64,000 nucleotides of DNA from Pontibacter harenae (GCF_020907245.1 NZ_JAJJWH010000006.1:62001-126000), one strand, 5' to 3'; counted from the first letter of the stretch, positions 1 to 7,700 are shown. The notes: a model not told the origin generated them from the letters alone. Numbers and translations: made by a program.

Positions 1-68
1 ACCGTGCGGAGCAACTCGAAACGCTGCTGTACGCTAAAGTAAAACAACAAGACGAGGCACTGGCATGA
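1..68 (+). CDS. 3' end of an upstream gene (partial, product unknown)
   Basis: An open frame runs from base 3 to a TGA at 66-68 and encodes about 21 residues ending DEALA, rich in Gln, Glu and Leu. Its stop overlaps the ATG of the next gene in an ATGA arrangement, which is typical of translational coupling, so this is very likely the tail of the gene preceding the glycosyltransferase in one operon. The visible residues are too few to name a family. Confidence 0.6.
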   Translation, partial: RAEQLETLLYAKVKQQDEALA

Positions 69-1138
69 ACATAGTTATACTTGGTTTATCGATCACATCG
101 AGTTGGGGTAACGGCCACGCCACCACCTTCCGTGGGCTGGTGCGTGAGCTGAAAAACAGGGGGCATGAGGTGCTGTTTCTGGAGCGGGATGTGCCGTGGT
201 ACGCCAACAGCCGCGACCTGCCGAACCCGCCGTACTGCCAGACAGAGCTCTATACTTCCTTACAGGATCTGCAGCGTTTTACCGAGCAGGTGCGCGAGGC
301 TGATTTGGTGATAGTAGGTTCCTACGTACCAGAAGGAGTAGCGGTAGGAGAGTGGGTAATCCAAACAGCGCAGGGCGTAAAAGCCTTTTACGATATTGAT
401 ACACCTGTTACGCTGGCAAAACTGGAGCGCGAGGATTTTGAATACCTCCATCCAAAACTTATTTCTAAGTACGATTTATACCTGTCGTTTACAGGCGGGC
501 TTACATTGGAGCTGCTGGAACAAAAGTACGGATCCATGATGGCGCGGCCGCTTTACTGTGCCTTCGATCCTGAGCTATACTTCCCTGAGGAAACAGAAAT
601 GCAATGGGATTTAGGCTACCTCGGTACGTATTCTGATGACCGTCAGCCGCCGCTGGAGAAGCTGATGCTGGATGCTGCCCGCCAGTGGTCAGCGGGTAAG
701 TTTGTGGTGGCTGGTCCGCAGTACCCCGAAAGTATAAGCTGGCCTGCCAACACACAGCACATACACCATTTGCCGCCAGCGGAGCACCGTAAGTTCTACA
801 ATAGCCAGCGTTTCACGCAGAACATCACCCGTGCCGACATGATCAGGGCAGGTTATTCGCCGAGTGTGCGCCTATTTGAGGCAGCGGCCTGTGGTACGCC
901 TATCATTTCGGATTACTGGGAAGGCCTAGATAGTTTCTTTAAGTTCGATTCCGAAATACTGGTTTCTTACTCGGCAGAAGACACACTGCGTTACCTCCGC
1001 GAGATGAGTGAGACTGAGCGTAAAGCCATTGGTGAACGGGCAAGGCAGAAGGTGTTGTCGGCACACACGGCGGCGCATCGGGCACAAGAGGTGGAGCTGT
1101 ATACTTCGCAGCTGCTGGACTTTACCATGAAAGCATAG
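65..1138 (+). CDS. CgeB-like glycosyltransferase (GT4/GT-B fold)
   Basis: The 357-residue protein starts with a GT-B style first strand and a Gly-Asn-Gly-His loop (MNIVILGLSITSSWGNGHA). Its C-terminal half carries the nucleotide-sugar-binding pattern of the CgeB / Glyco_trans_1_2 type, with residues SPSVRLFEAAACGTPIISD at about 262-280. Family knowledge: such proteins transfer sugars in the cytosol during envelope or spore-coat glycosylation. The acceptor and sugar cannot be told from sequence. The ATGA overlap with the preceding frame fixes the start and implies an operon. A lipoprotein and a SAM methyltransferase follow, so a glycan- or secondary-metabolite-decorating cluster is a reasonable inference. 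Confidence 0.8.
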   Translation: MNIVILGLSITSSWGNGHATTFRGLVRELKNRGHEVLFLERDVPWYANSRDLPNPPYCQTELYTSLQDLQRFTEQVREADLVIVGSYVPEGVAVGEWVIQTAQGVKAFYDIDTPVTLAKLEREDFEYLHPKLISKYDLYLSFTGGLTLELLEQKYGSMMARPLYCAFDPELYFPEETEMQWDLGYLGTYSDDRQPPLEKLMLDAARQWSAGKFVVAGPQYPESISWPANTQHIHHLPPAEHRKFYNSQRFTQNITRADMIRAGYSPSVRLFEAAACGTPIISDYWEGLDSFFKFDSEILVSYSAEDTLRYLREMSETERKAIGERARQKVLSAHTAAHRAQEVELYTSQLLDFTMKA

Positions 1139-1148
1139 TTGGTTTTAG

Positions 1149-1187
1149 CGACACAAGTATCACGACACAAGACACAAGACACATGAC
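1149..1187. repeat. ACACAAG/TGTGTC-type short tandem repeat
   Basis: Degenerate tandem units of GACACAA lie between two genes. The reverse complement reads as TGTGTCTTGTGTC, the same unit seen at 2931-2966 and 48601-48636. It is a dispersed intergenic simple repeat of unknown role. Confidence 0.6.
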
Positions 1188-1239
1188 TTTTGATATTTGT
1201 TACCCCAATACTTAGCAGTTTATATTGAACACAGGCAGT

Positions 1240-1617
1240 ATGATAAGAAAGCAACTCATAAGAATTTGTATGCTGCTGCTATGCTGCATCGCGTTTTCTT
1301 CCTGTGCTACAGTACCTCCCATGTTTTCGAGTAAACCAGATATTTTCTACCTGGGCGAAACTTATGCTGCAACTGTCAGTAGTGTAGAGGTATATTACGA
1401 CGAGATGGATGTGCCGAACCAGTTCAGAGTGATAGGCAGAATGACGCACGACATAATTCTTAGGTATGAGGAAGAGGAGTTGAAGAGTTCCATGATAGCG
1501 AAAGCAAAGGAAGTGGGAGGCGATGGCATCATTTTTACGGATGTAGAAGTGAAACGCCCTAACGATTCAGGAGATAAACTTGTAGTAAAGGCAAAAGTAA
1601 TTAGATTTTTGAAGTAG
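1240..1617 (+). CDS. Small hypothetical lipoprotein
   Basis: A 125-residue protein with a clear lipoprotein signal: positive start (MIRKQ), hydrophobic core and lipobox FSSC at about residues 18-21, so Cys21 is the probable lipidation site. A TTG 15 bases upstream is also open, but the ATG gives the classical signal and is preferred. The mature part contains a compact alpha/beta pattern around GRMTHDIILRYEEEEL and KAKEVGGDGIIFTDVE that faintly recalls YbjQ-type folds, which is not enough to assign a function. It sits between a glycosyltransferase and a methyltransferase in the same orientation and is probably anchored in the inner or outer membrane facing the periplasm. Confidence 0.7.
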   Translation: MIRKQLIRICMLLLCCIAFSSCATVPPMFSSKPDIFYLGETYAATVSSVEVYYDEMDVPNQFRVIGRMTHDIILRYEEEELKSSMIAKAKEVGGDGIIFTDVEVKRPNDSGDKLVVKAKVIRFLK

Positions 1618-1635
1618 ATTAATTTACAGATCTTA

Positions 1636-2463
1636 ATGGATACACAGCAGGAGATAGAACAGCTAGGACCTTGGTTTCATAATTTACACTTGCCTAATGG
1701 AGAGCAGACATCTCCAAATCATTTCTTAGGCGATTTTCCTGCTTTTAAATGGAAAGAACTGGAACCGCATATTCCTGCTGATCTGTCGGGTTGGGAAGTG
1801 CTGGATATTGGTTGCAATGCAGGCTTTTACTCTTTAGAACTGGCTAAACGCGGTGCCAACGTATTGGGTATAGATATAGACCCGCACTACCTGAAGCAAG
1901 CCGAGTGGGCCGCTAAGCAATTTGGGCTGGAAGATAAAATTGAGTTGATGCAGATGCAGGTATACGATTTAGCTCGCCTCGACCGCCAGTTTGATTTGAT
2001 TTGGTACATGGGTGTACTCTACCACCTGCGCTACCCGTTGCTCTCCCTGGATATCCTTTCCCAGAAAGCCCGCAACCTGATGGTGTTCCAGACACTGACC
2101 ATGCCAGGTGATGAAGCGGTAGATGCGCCAGAAGATTTTGAAATCAACGACCGCCAGCGCATGCAGGAAGAAAGCTGGCCTAAGATGGCTTTCATTGAAA
2201 AGCGCATGGCAGGCGACATAACCAACTGGTGGGCCCCCAACCGCGCGGGCATCGAAGCCATGATGCGCTCCTGTGGCTTTAGGGTAACAGAACAGCCAGG
2301 TCACGAACTGTACATCCTGCAAGTGGATGAAGACCTGCGCCAACACCAGCAATGGAATCAGTCGGAGTACTTGTCTGCTACAGGCCAGGATTGGCAGGAG
2401 GCAGTGAAAGCCAAAGTAGAGGGGAAGAATGAGTATATGGTTGGGGCGAAAGAGAAAAAGTAG
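1636..2463 (+). CDS. SAM-dependent methyltransferase (TIGR04290 / CmoB-like)
   Basis: The 275-residue class I methyltransferase has motif I VLDIGCNAGFYSLELAKRGA at about residues 56-75, followed by the acidic strand end GIDIDPHYL and the motif-IV-like LIWYMGVLYHLRYP. The whole length resembles the CmoB-related stand-alone methyltransferases that occur beside glycosyltransferases (TIGR04290 type). The substrate is unknown. Family knowledge gives SAM-dependent methyl transfer to an unidentified small molecule or sugar. It begins 18 bases after the lipoprotein gene, so it is probably the last gene of the glycosyltransferase operon; the spacer downstream is long and repeat-rich. Confidence 0.8.
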   Translation: MDTQQEIEQLGPWFHNLHLPNGEQTSPNHFLGDFPAFKWKELEPHIPADLSGWEVLDIGCNAGFYSLELAKRGANVLGIDIDPHYLKQAEWAAKQFGLEDKIELMQMQVYDLARLDRQFDLIWYMGVLYHLRYPLLSLDILSQKARNLMVFQTLTMPGDEAVDAPEDFEINDRQRMQEESWPKMAFIEKRMAGDITNWWAPNRAGIEAMMRSCGFRVTEQPGHELYILQVDEDLRQHQQWNQSEYLSATGQDWQEAVKAKVEGKNEYMVGAKEKK

Positions 2464-2492
2464 GAGGGAAAAGCTGGTAGGTATAAATCCTC

Positions 2493-2515
2493 GCCGCTGT
2501 TGTATGTTTTCACCA
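2493..2515 (+). repeat. Single arm related to the 44710-44798 inverted repeat
   Basis: The 23 bases match the left arm at 44710-44732 at 20 of 23 positions (GCCGTTGTTG then TGTTCTCACCA type). It is a lone arm here without a nearby complementary partner. Confidence 0.55.
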
Positions 2516-2544
2516 ATAGCTTTTAAGCTATAATTTACCTTTTA

Positions 2545-2623
2545 TGTCATCTCGACAATAGGAGAGATCTGTTTTATTCAATCATTTGATGTTATTTAAG
2601 GTTTTGCCTGCGGTCGAGTGACA
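2545..2623. repeat. MITE-like GTCATC inverted-repeat element
   Basis: The ends are TGTCATCTCGAC (2545-2556) and GTCGAGTGACA (2613-2623), which pair except for one missing base. Inside is GGAGAGATCTG. It resembles the small palindromic GTCAT...ATGAC elements widely dispersed in Bacteroidota genomes. A more diverged copy lies at 12865-12934. Confidence 0.6.
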
Positions 2624-2749
2624 GCTTTGATTCTTACTCTTAATAAAATTTATAATACCCTTCATTAACTATACTTACTGCTGGGTTTTGGCCTTGCCAG
2701 CTGGGCCTTACTTTTCTGCTTGATGAGATTAACCACCCCGCCTGCGGCA

Positions 2750-2772
2750 CCCCTCCTTGAAAAAAGGAGGGG
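2750..2772. repeat. CCCCTCCTT/AAGGAGGGG hairpin repeat
   Basis: A perfect 9-bp stem (2750-2758 with 2764-2772) closes a GAAAA-type loop. The preceding bases CACCCCGCCTGCGG belong to the same dispersed intergenic unit. Eroded copies occur at 6067-6088 and 12733-12756. It is not followed by a T-run, so it is probably a repeat and not a terminator. Confidence 0.6.
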
Positions 2773-2930
2773 AGTACAAAAGAACAAAGACGCTCAAACA
2801 TCGAATCGTCAAGTTGTGCACTTGGCAAATGCTTTATACTTTGTAGTATAAAGGTGGATATATACTTTTCATAGCTTTACTTTGCACAAGTAAGGGAATA
2901 GTCGTGCTACTTGTGTGTCGTTTTATAAAA

Positions 2931-2966
2931 TCCTGTGTCTTACGTCCTGTATCCTATGTCTAAAAA
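2931..2966. repeat. TGTGTC/TACGTCC simple repeat abutting the Nudix gene
   Basis: The sequence around TGTGTCTTACGTCCTGT is shared with 48601-48636 at 32 of 36 positions. It ends one base before the preferred start codon of the Nudix gene and contains an in-frame GTG and ATG that are therefore poor start candidates. Confidence 0.6.
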
Positions 2967-2967
2967 T

Positions 2968-3525
2968 ATGTCTGAAAATAAAGATCAACATTGGAAAGTA
3001 CTGAAATCGGAACTGGTATTTAACGAGAAGTGGTACAAGCTACGTCGGGATGAGGTGGAACTGCCGAATGGCATGATACTGGACGATTACTATGTGAGCG
3101 TGCGTCCGAACGTAGTACTTACTTTTCCGCTGACCGAAGATAGTCATGTCATCTTTGTGCGGCAGTACAAACACGCAGCTGGCGGTGTCTTTATAGAATT
3201 GCCTGGCGGTGTGATTGACGAAGGCGAAGACGTACCCGTTGAGGCGGCTAAAAGGGAACTGCTGGAAGAGACTGGCTATACTTCAGACGAGGTGGAGCCA
3301 GTGCTGGAGGTAATTGATAATCCTACCAAAGACACAAACAAAATATACTTCTTCCTGGCCCGCAACGTGCGTAAAGTAGCAGAGCAGGACTTGGATGAAT
3401 CAGAAAGTATAGAAGTGCTGAAGGTGCCGCTGAATGAGGTGGAGGAGCTGGTGTTAAGCGGAAAAGTTAATGTTTCTGGCTCCGTAGCCCTTTGCTTGCT
3501 AGCTCTTAAAAAGCTGGGGAAGTAG
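2968..3525 (+). CDS. Nudix hydrolase (ADP-ribose pyrophosphatase-like)
   Basis: The 185-residue cytosolic enzyme carries a Nudix box beginning GGVIDEGEDVPVEAAKREL and ending LEETGY. The REUXEEXGU half is exact (RELLEETGY), but one extra residue separates GE from RE compared with the canonical GX5EX7RE spacing. The N-terminal domain-swap-like segment (LVFNEKWYKLRRDEVELPNG) and the IELPGG entry are typical of the ADP-ribose/GDP-mannose pyrophosphatase group. Nucleoside-diphosphate-X cleavage is expected; the exact substrate is not visible. I prefer the ATG at 2968 (MSENKDQ) over upstream GTG/ATG codons because those lie inside a dispersed repeat. Confidence 0.85.
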   Translation: MSENKDQHWKVLKSELVFNEKWYKLRRDEVELPNGMILDDYYVSVRPNVVLTFPLTEDSHVIFVRQYKHAAGGVFIELPGGVIDEGEDVPVEAAKRELLEETGYTSDEVEPVLEVIDNPTKDTNKIYFFLARNVRKVAEQDLDESESIEVLKVPLNEVEELVLSGKVNVSGSVALCLLALKKLGK

Positions 3526-3996
3526 GTGTTGCCTCAACTAATGTCTGATGCTGTTCTCAACATCCATATCCAGAACTTAACTGTTGCTGACACTGACATC
3601 CATGTCCGCTTGTGCAAGCATTAAACGAAAGATGTCCCCAGCAGAATGCTTTCCGAGATGGATGTCCGAAAGAACGACTAGCTTGATCTAAGATTCTTTG
3701 GCATTCGCGTATTTCTATCATAGAGCAGTCACTAAAGTAACTTCCTTTGCCCTTGTTGAGTATTCCCACTAACAAGCATAATAGCCGTTCAGGTGGCAAT
3801 GCCGCTAACATTAGTCCATCTGCTTTGCTTTTTAATACAGCGCATTTGGCGTTGGCATTCATAATCAAGTGTAGCAGACATTACCTCACTAGTTACCATT
3901 TCTATTATTGGTGAGAACCATGACAAGGGCTTAAGCTTTTACAACATCCTCCCAAAATAAACTTATGAGAAACTGGCTAAAGCGAAACTTTTACTC

Positions 3997-4004
3997 TACC
4001 TTTG
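3997..4004 (+). promoter_or_regulatory. -7 promoter element of the marR gene
   Basis: TACCTTTG matches the Bacteroidota -7 consensus TAnnTTTG. It lies 33 bases before the marR ATG and overlaps the operator palindrome by a few bases, which argues against the upstream ATG at 3965 being the real start. Confidence 0.6.
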
Positions 4005-4016
4005 TTGTATATACAA
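4005..4016. promoter_or_regulatory. Probable MarR operator 1 (perfect palindrome)
   Basis: TTGTATATACAA is a perfect 12-bp palindrome immediately downstream of the -7 box, where a bound dimer would block initiation. A near-identical copy sits just after the gene at 4506-4517. Autorepression is inferred from position. Confidence 0.65.
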
Positions 4017-4036
4017 TAGTTGGCAACGCAACAGCT

Positions 4037-4489
4037 ATGAGACTAGAAGAAGAGATTAAGATGAATAAATTCAGGAATGCCTACCAGAAGGCGTCTCTGA
4101 ACCTAATGTTTACGGGAGAATGGCTGGTGGCGCGTATCGATGGGCTTCTAAAGCCGTATGATATCTCTTCGCAGCAGTACAATGTGTTACGCATTTTGCG
4201 TGGGCAGCAGGGTAAGCTCATCAACCTATACGAGATTCAGGAGCGCATGCTGAATAAGATGTCTAATGCGACGAGGCTGGTGGAGAAGTTGCGCCTGAAA
4301 GGGCTGGTAACGCGGGAGCTTTGTGAGCATAACAGGCGCAAAGTGGAGATTGCCATTACCGAGAAAGGGTTGGAGTTGCTGGAAACAATTGATCCGCTTA
4401 TGGCTGACCTAGAAGTGTCGCTGTTTAAGAACCTATCAGAAGAAAAAGCTGATCAGTTTAATGACATATTAGATAGCATGCGAGAATAA
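4037..4489 (+). CDS. MarR family transcriptional regulator
   Basis: This 150-residue winged-helix repressor has dimerisation helices at both ends, the recognition region NLYEIQERMLNKMSNATRLVEKLRLKGLVTR and the wing HNRRKVEIAITEKG. MarR proteins bind palindromic operators as dimers and release DNA on binding phenolic ligands or oxidation of cysteines. The start at 4037 is chosen because the TAnnTTTG box and operator lie upstream of it and inside the longer frame. The next genes in the same direction are a nitroreductase and a pirin, and a second copy of the operator lies in front of them, so it probably controls an electrophile or quinone stress response (inference). Confidence 0.88.
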   Translation: MRLEEEIKMNKFRNAYQKASLNLMFTGEWLVARIDGLLKPYDISSQQYNVLRILRGQQGKLINLYEIQERMLNKMSNATRLVEKLRLKGLVTRELCEHNRRKVEIAITEKGLELLETIDPLMADLEVSLFKNLSEEKADQFNDILDSMRE

Positions 4490-4505
4490 AATTTTCACCT
4501 AACTG

Positions 4506-4517
4506 TTGTATAGACAA
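4506..4517. promoter_or_regulatory. Probable MarR operator 2
   Basis: TTGTATAGACAA differs from operator 1 at a single position. It lies between marR and the nitroreductase gene, suggesting the same repressor controls the nitroreductase-pirin transcript. Confidence 0.55.
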
Positions 4518-4658
4518 TATAAGTAAAAACAATAGATTGCTCTTTTATTTCAGAATGTGGATTTATTAAGTATAGCAAAAGCTGAAAGATAACACAATAG
4601 CAGCTGAATAGGTACAAAAGGTATAGATTGAGTAGCAAGGGTTTAAAAACATAAAATA

Positions 4659-5255
4659 ATGGGAGATCAGAATAAACATATTATAGCAGAAGTGGCTATC
4701 AATTCCTTGATAGCACAGCGCAAAAGTCCGAGAGCTTTTAGCGCAGAACCTGTTACACAAGAGGAACTACAGACGCTTTTTGAGGCGGCACGTTGGGCGG
4801 CATCGGCCATGAACGAGCAGCCTTGGCGCTTTATTTATGCCACCAAAGAAAATGAGGAAGCATACAACAGGTTGCTGAGTTGCCTGGCAGAACCGAACCA
4901 GGTTTGGGCTAAAGATGCTCCTGTGCTGATGCTGACGGTAGCTAAAACGAACTATAGCGGCAATAACGCCCCTAACTCGCATGCCTGGCACGACATAGGT
5001 TTGGCAACTGCTAACCTAGTACTTCAGGCTACAGAATTAGGACTGCATGCTCATATGATGGGTGGTTACAGCGCTACAAAGGCAAGAGAGGTGTTGGGCA
5101 TACCAGCAGGTTACGAGCCTGTTACCATGCTGGCTATCGGGCATATTGGAGATCCTGAGCAGCTGCCTGAACAGTTGAAAGCAAGAGAATTGGCACCACG
5201 TACCCGCAAACCGCTGGAGGAACTGGTACACGAAGGTGTTTGGCAGGAAAAATAA
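4659..5255 (+). CDS. Nitroreductase family FMN oxidoreductase
   Basis: The 198-residue protein has the nitroreductase fold: the FMN phosphate-binding start SLIAQRKSPRAFS (about residues 16-28), the family sequence AARWAASAMNEQPWRFIYA, and the C-terminal EPVTMLAIGHIGDP. Such homodimeric flavoenzymes use NAD(P)H to reduce nitroaromatics, quinones or related electrophiles. The length is normal for the family. Pirin, a quercetinase-like protein, begins only 11 bases downstream, and a MarR operator copy lies upstream, so the three genes probably form a regulated detoxification unit. Confidence 0.88.
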   Translation: MGDQNKHIIAEVAINSLIAQRKSPRAFSAEPVTQEELQTLFEAARWAASAMNEQPWRFIYATKENEEAYNRLLSCLAEPNQVWAKDAPVLMLTVAKTNYSGNNAPNSHAWHDIGLATANLVLQATELGLHAHMMGGYSATKAREVLGIPAGYEPVTMLAIGHIGDPEQLPEQLKARELAPRTRKPLEELVHEGVWQEK

Positions 5256-5266
5256 GATACAAAGAA

Positions 5267-5980
5267 ATGAGCAAGAAAGTAATTCACAAAGCCGATACCC
5301 GTGGTCATGCGAACCATGGCTGGCTAAATTCATATCACAGTTTTAGTTTTGCTGGTTACTACAACCCAGAACGAATGAGCTTCGGGCTGCTGCGCGTGCT
5401 GAACGACGATGAAGTTGCGGCAGGTATGGGCTTTGGTGCCCACCCGCACGATAACATGGAGATCGTTTCTGTTCCGCTCTCTGGTGCCCTGGAGCACCAG
5501 GACAGCACAGGAAACCGCAAAGTAATCTATACCAACGATGTGCAGATTATGTCGGCAGGTACTGGCCTAACGCATTCCGAGTACAACCATTCGAAAGAAG
5601 AAAAGGTGAAGTTTTTGCAGATATGGGTATTTCCGAAAGAGCGTGAAATTAAGCCGCGCTACGAGCAAAAGACTTTCAACCCTGAAGATCGGCAGAATAA
5701 ATTACAAACTGTAGTATCTCCAGAAAAGGGCAGCGATGCTGTCTGGATAAACCAAGATGCCTGGTTCACGCTAGGGACTTTAAAAGGTGGTTTTTCAGAA
5801 GACTATAAACTCCACAAGAATGGCAACGGTGTTTATGCCTTTGTGCTGGAAGGGGAGGTAGAGATAGACGGTGAAAAGCTGGGCAGACGTGATGGTTTGG
5901 GAATTTCGGAAACCGACAGCTTCAATATAAAAGCAAGTGAAGATGCTGAGCTTCTGTTGATGGAAGTTCCGATGAAGTAA
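5267..5980 (+). CDS. Pirin family protein (bicupin)
   Basis: This 237-residue bicupin shows the pirin N-terminal signature HSFSFAGYYNPERMSFGLLRVLNDD and the metal-binding set HPHDNME (two His) plus THSEYNHS (His and Glu). Together these give the usual three-His/one-Glu iron site in the N-terminal cupin. The C-terminal cupin (about residues 150-237) keeps GVYAFVLEGEVEIDG. Bacterial pirins often act as quercetin dioxygenases or bind partner enzymes. I use the ATG at 5267; a TTG frame extension overlaps the nitroreductase and is less likely. It is probably cotranscribed with the nitroreductase and ends at a strong hairpin. Confidence 0.88.
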   Translation: MSKKVIHKADTRGHANHGWLNSYHSFSFAGYYNPERMSFGLLRVLNDDEVAAGMGFGAHPHDNMEIVSVPLSGALEHQDSTGNRKVIYTNDVQIMSAGTGLTHSEYNHSKEEKVKFLQIWVFPKEREIKPRYEQKTFNPEDRQNKLQTVVSPEKGSDAVWINQDAWFTLGTLKGGFSEDYKLHKNGNGVYAFVLEGEVEIDGEKLGRRDGLGISETDSFNIKASEDAELLLMEVPMK

Positions 5981-5994
5981 TAAAGTATAAAAGC

Positions 5995-6040
5995 ACAGCA
6001 ACGGCCCTGACAGATCATTTCTGCCAGGGCCGTTGCTGTT
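5995..6040 (+). terminator. Terminator after the pirin gene
   Basis: Two 19-base arms (5995-6013, 6021-6039) around CAACGGCCCTG pair with one mismatch and are followed by TTTTAG. It closes the nitroreductase-pirin transcript. Confidence 0.75.
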
Positions 6041-6066
6041 TTAGCGAAGATTAATACCAAAATAAA

Positions 6067-6088
6067 TTCCCCTTAATAAGGAGGGGAA
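6067..6088. repeat. Eroded CCCCTCCTT-type hairpin repeat
   Basis: CCCCTTAATAAGGAGGGG is a shortened copy of the hairpin at 2750-2772; part of the left arm is lost. Confidence 0.45.
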
Positions 6089-6217
6089 GTTGGAAACAAA
6101 GGCAGTGGCTTTTCTCTAGACGTATCACTCTTACTATTTAAAGATAGAAGCAGCATGCATCGATATCAACCTGCCTTAGCACCACTACGTTAAAGCAATA
6201 CAAACAAAAGCAGAGTT

Positions 6218-6997
6218 ATGGAACAGGAACAAACGCATTTACTTAAAGACTATACAATAGAAGAAAAAGGAGCTTACCTCGGAGCATTGGCTACTGTGGC
6301 CTCTGCCGACGGACACGCCTCTGATGAGGAACTGGAGTTTCTTAGCCTAATGGCTGAAGCAGCAGATTTACCCGAAAACGTGCAGCAGGAGGTGATCCAT
6401 GTGGCAAAGAACCCCTCGCAGATAAGTGTGCAGAAGTGCCTGGATGTACTGAAAGGAAGCCAACTGCGCTTTTCTTTTGTTACAGACATCATCAGTTTTG
6501 CCAAAGCAGACGGTGAGTACTCTGCCGAAGAACAGCAAAAAATAAAGGAAATGTCTGCTTACCTGGGTGTGGATCAGCAGCAGTTTAGCCTGCTCGATCA
6601 GTTTGTAAACAAAGCAGATGAGGCACAGCAGCGGGGCGAAGACCCAGCCTCACAGTCTTTTATGAACAAAAGCGGCTTTGGCGATATGTTTCAAAAAGCA
6701 GGAATATCACCTGGTATGGTAAAAGGCATGTTAGGTATAGTAGCCCCAATCGTGATAGCAAATATGCTGAGCGGTGGCCGCAGACGCGGGATGATGGGCG
6801 GCATGGGCGGCGGTTTGCTCGGTGGTCTTTTAGGTGGTGGCATGATGGGCGGCGGCATGTACCGCAGCGGTGGTGGCCTGGGCTCTATGGTTTCTATATT
6901 AGGGGGCCTTAACGGAAGACGTGGCTACCGAAGAATGGGTGGCGGCGGACTTGGCAGCTTACTGGGCGGCCTGTTCGGTGGTGGCCGACGCTGGTGA
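6218..6997 (+). CDS. TerB-like protein with Gly/Met/Arg-rich tail
   Basis: The 259-residue protein has two parts. Residues about 1-130 form an all-helical TerB-like domain with the acidic pair of signatures ASADGHASDEELEFLSLMAE and AKADGEYSAEEQQKIKE, which in TerB proteins bind metal ions. From about residue 185 the chain turns into a glycine-rich, Met/Arg-containing tail with GGGLLGG, GGGMMGGGM and a GGRRW end, preceded by one hydrophobic stretch (GMLGIVAPIVIANMLSGG) that may associate with the membrane. TerB domains occur in tellurite and general stress systems. The actual role here is unknown, and no other ter genes are nearby. Confidence 0.72.
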   Translation: MEQEQTHLLKDYTIEEKGAYLGALATVASADGHASDEELEFLSLMAEAADLPENVQQEVIHVAKNPSQISVQKCLDVLKGSQLRFSFVTDIISFAKADGEYSAEEQQKIKEMSAYLGVDQQQFSLLDQFVNKADEAQQRGEDPASQSFMNKSGFGDMFQKAGISPGMVKGMLGIVAPIVIANMLSGGRRRGMMGGMGGGLLGGLLGGGMMGGGMYRSGGGLGSMVSILGGLNGRRGYRRMGGGGLGSLLGGLFGGGRRW

Positions 6998-7010
6998 GAA
7001 AAAGTTAGTG

Positions 7011-7111
7011 AATTAGAGAGTTTGTGAGTTAAAAAGTTAGAAGGTTTGCTTTATGCATATGTTCCTTTCTAACTCCTCAACTCTTAAACTCTCTAACCTT
7101 CTAACTCTCTG
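7011..7111. repeat. Long imperfect inverted repeat between convergent genes
   Basis: Arms of about 43 bases built from GTTAGA/GAGAGTTT units (7011-7050 and 7068-7111) pair at roughly 80% by eye around an 18-base loop. The right arm overlaps the last codons of the DsbA-like gene. It could act as a bidirectional terminator, although no clean T-run is present. Confidence 0.55.
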
Positions 7112-7700
7112 TCTCTCTTTTTATCAGTTCTCTAAGATCTGGTTCCCGTAGCAGACCGCGTACTATTTTGTTTCCTACTATAAAAGTGGGCACTGCCTGT
7201 ACGCCCACACCCTCGTAAGCTTTGCGCAGCTCCTGTTGGTGTGTTTCCTTATACTTTCTGCTCACGATCACCTGCCTGAACTCCTCTTCAATTAGCCCAA
7301 CTTCTCTAGCCAGTTTCGTAAGCACATCAATTTCTCCGATGTCCTGTTCCTCCTGAAAAAAAGCAGTGAACATGCGGTGCGTGTAAGCTTCGCCCTTTCC
7401 CTTTTCTTTGGCATATTGGTAGCCTTCAAAAGCCAAGTGGGTGTAAGGCTGTGGCGAAACTTTAGGCAGAACAATGGGAATATCTAAATCCTTTGCCATT
7501 GGGTACACAGAGTTTTGCCAGGTAGTTTGCAAATAGTCTCCTTCTGGTTTTAGCGTTGGTGTTGGTTCTGGCCTCAACTCAAAAGGCATCCACTCTATCT
7601 GTACTTTATCTTCCATTCCTTTCAGTGCCCTCTCCAGTACCACTTCTCCTAAAAAGCAATAGGGGCACACATAGTCTGAATATACTTTTATTTGTAGCAT
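7101..7700 (-). CDS. FrnE-like DsbA family oxidoreductase
   Basis: The 199-residue thioredoxin-fold protein has the CPYC active site near the N-terminus (SDYVCPYCFLGEVVLERAL, Cys12 and Cys15), a helical insertion, and the cis-proline loop QAVPTFIV near residue 170. There is no signal peptide, so it works in the cytosol, as FrnE / 2-hydroxychromene isomerase-like DsbA proteins do. The likely role is disulfide exchange during oxidative stress; the exact substrate is unknown. It is convergent with the TerB-like gene and divergent from the beta-lactamase-like gene. Confidence 0.85.
   Translation of the reverse strand: MLQIKVYSDYVCPYCFLGEVVLERALKGMEDKVQIEWMPFELRPEPTPTLKPEGDYLQTTWQNSVYPMAKDLDIPIVLPKVSPQPYTHLAFEGYQYAKEKGKGEAYTHRMFTAFFQEEQDIGEIDVLTKLAREVGLIEEEFRQVIVSRKYKETHQQELRKAYEGVGVQAVPTFIVGNKIVRGLLREPDLRELIKRETES

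Larger units (their letters stand above)
2464..2967. other. Repeat-rich intergenic stretch
   Basis: This 500-base gap has no credible gene. It is a patchwork of dispersed repeats: a GCCGCTGTTGTATGTTTTCACCA-like copy at 2493-2515, a GTCATC...GTCGAGTGACA inverted-repeat element at 2545-2623, a CCCCTCCTT/AAGGAGGGG hairpin at 2750-2772, and a TGTGTC simple repeat at 2931-2966 that runs to the start codon of the Nudix gene. Each repeat is given its own entry. Confidence 0.7.
3526..4036. other. Non-coding gap before marR
   Basis: No convincing gene. A 103-codon minus-strand frame (3557-3868) is Cys/Ser-rich and matches no pattern I know. The stretch holds several GATGTCC/ACATCC near-repeats (about 3586-3670) and a short ATTGGTGAGAAC piece (3907-3918) related to the 44.7-kb inverted repeat. 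The marR promoter and operator lie at its right end. Confidence 0.5.

Noticed and set aside
1149-1187. CRISPR-like array
   Set aside because: Units are only 6 to 7 bases with no unique spacers; a simple tandem repeat.
3557-3868. 103-codon minus-strand frame
   Set aside because: Cys/Ser-rich with no recognisable domain, no ribosome-binding or promoter support; it covers short repeats.
3965-4036. Upstream extension of the MarR protein (24 residues)
   Set aside because: The promoter -7 box and the operator lie inside it, so the start at 4037 is more likely.
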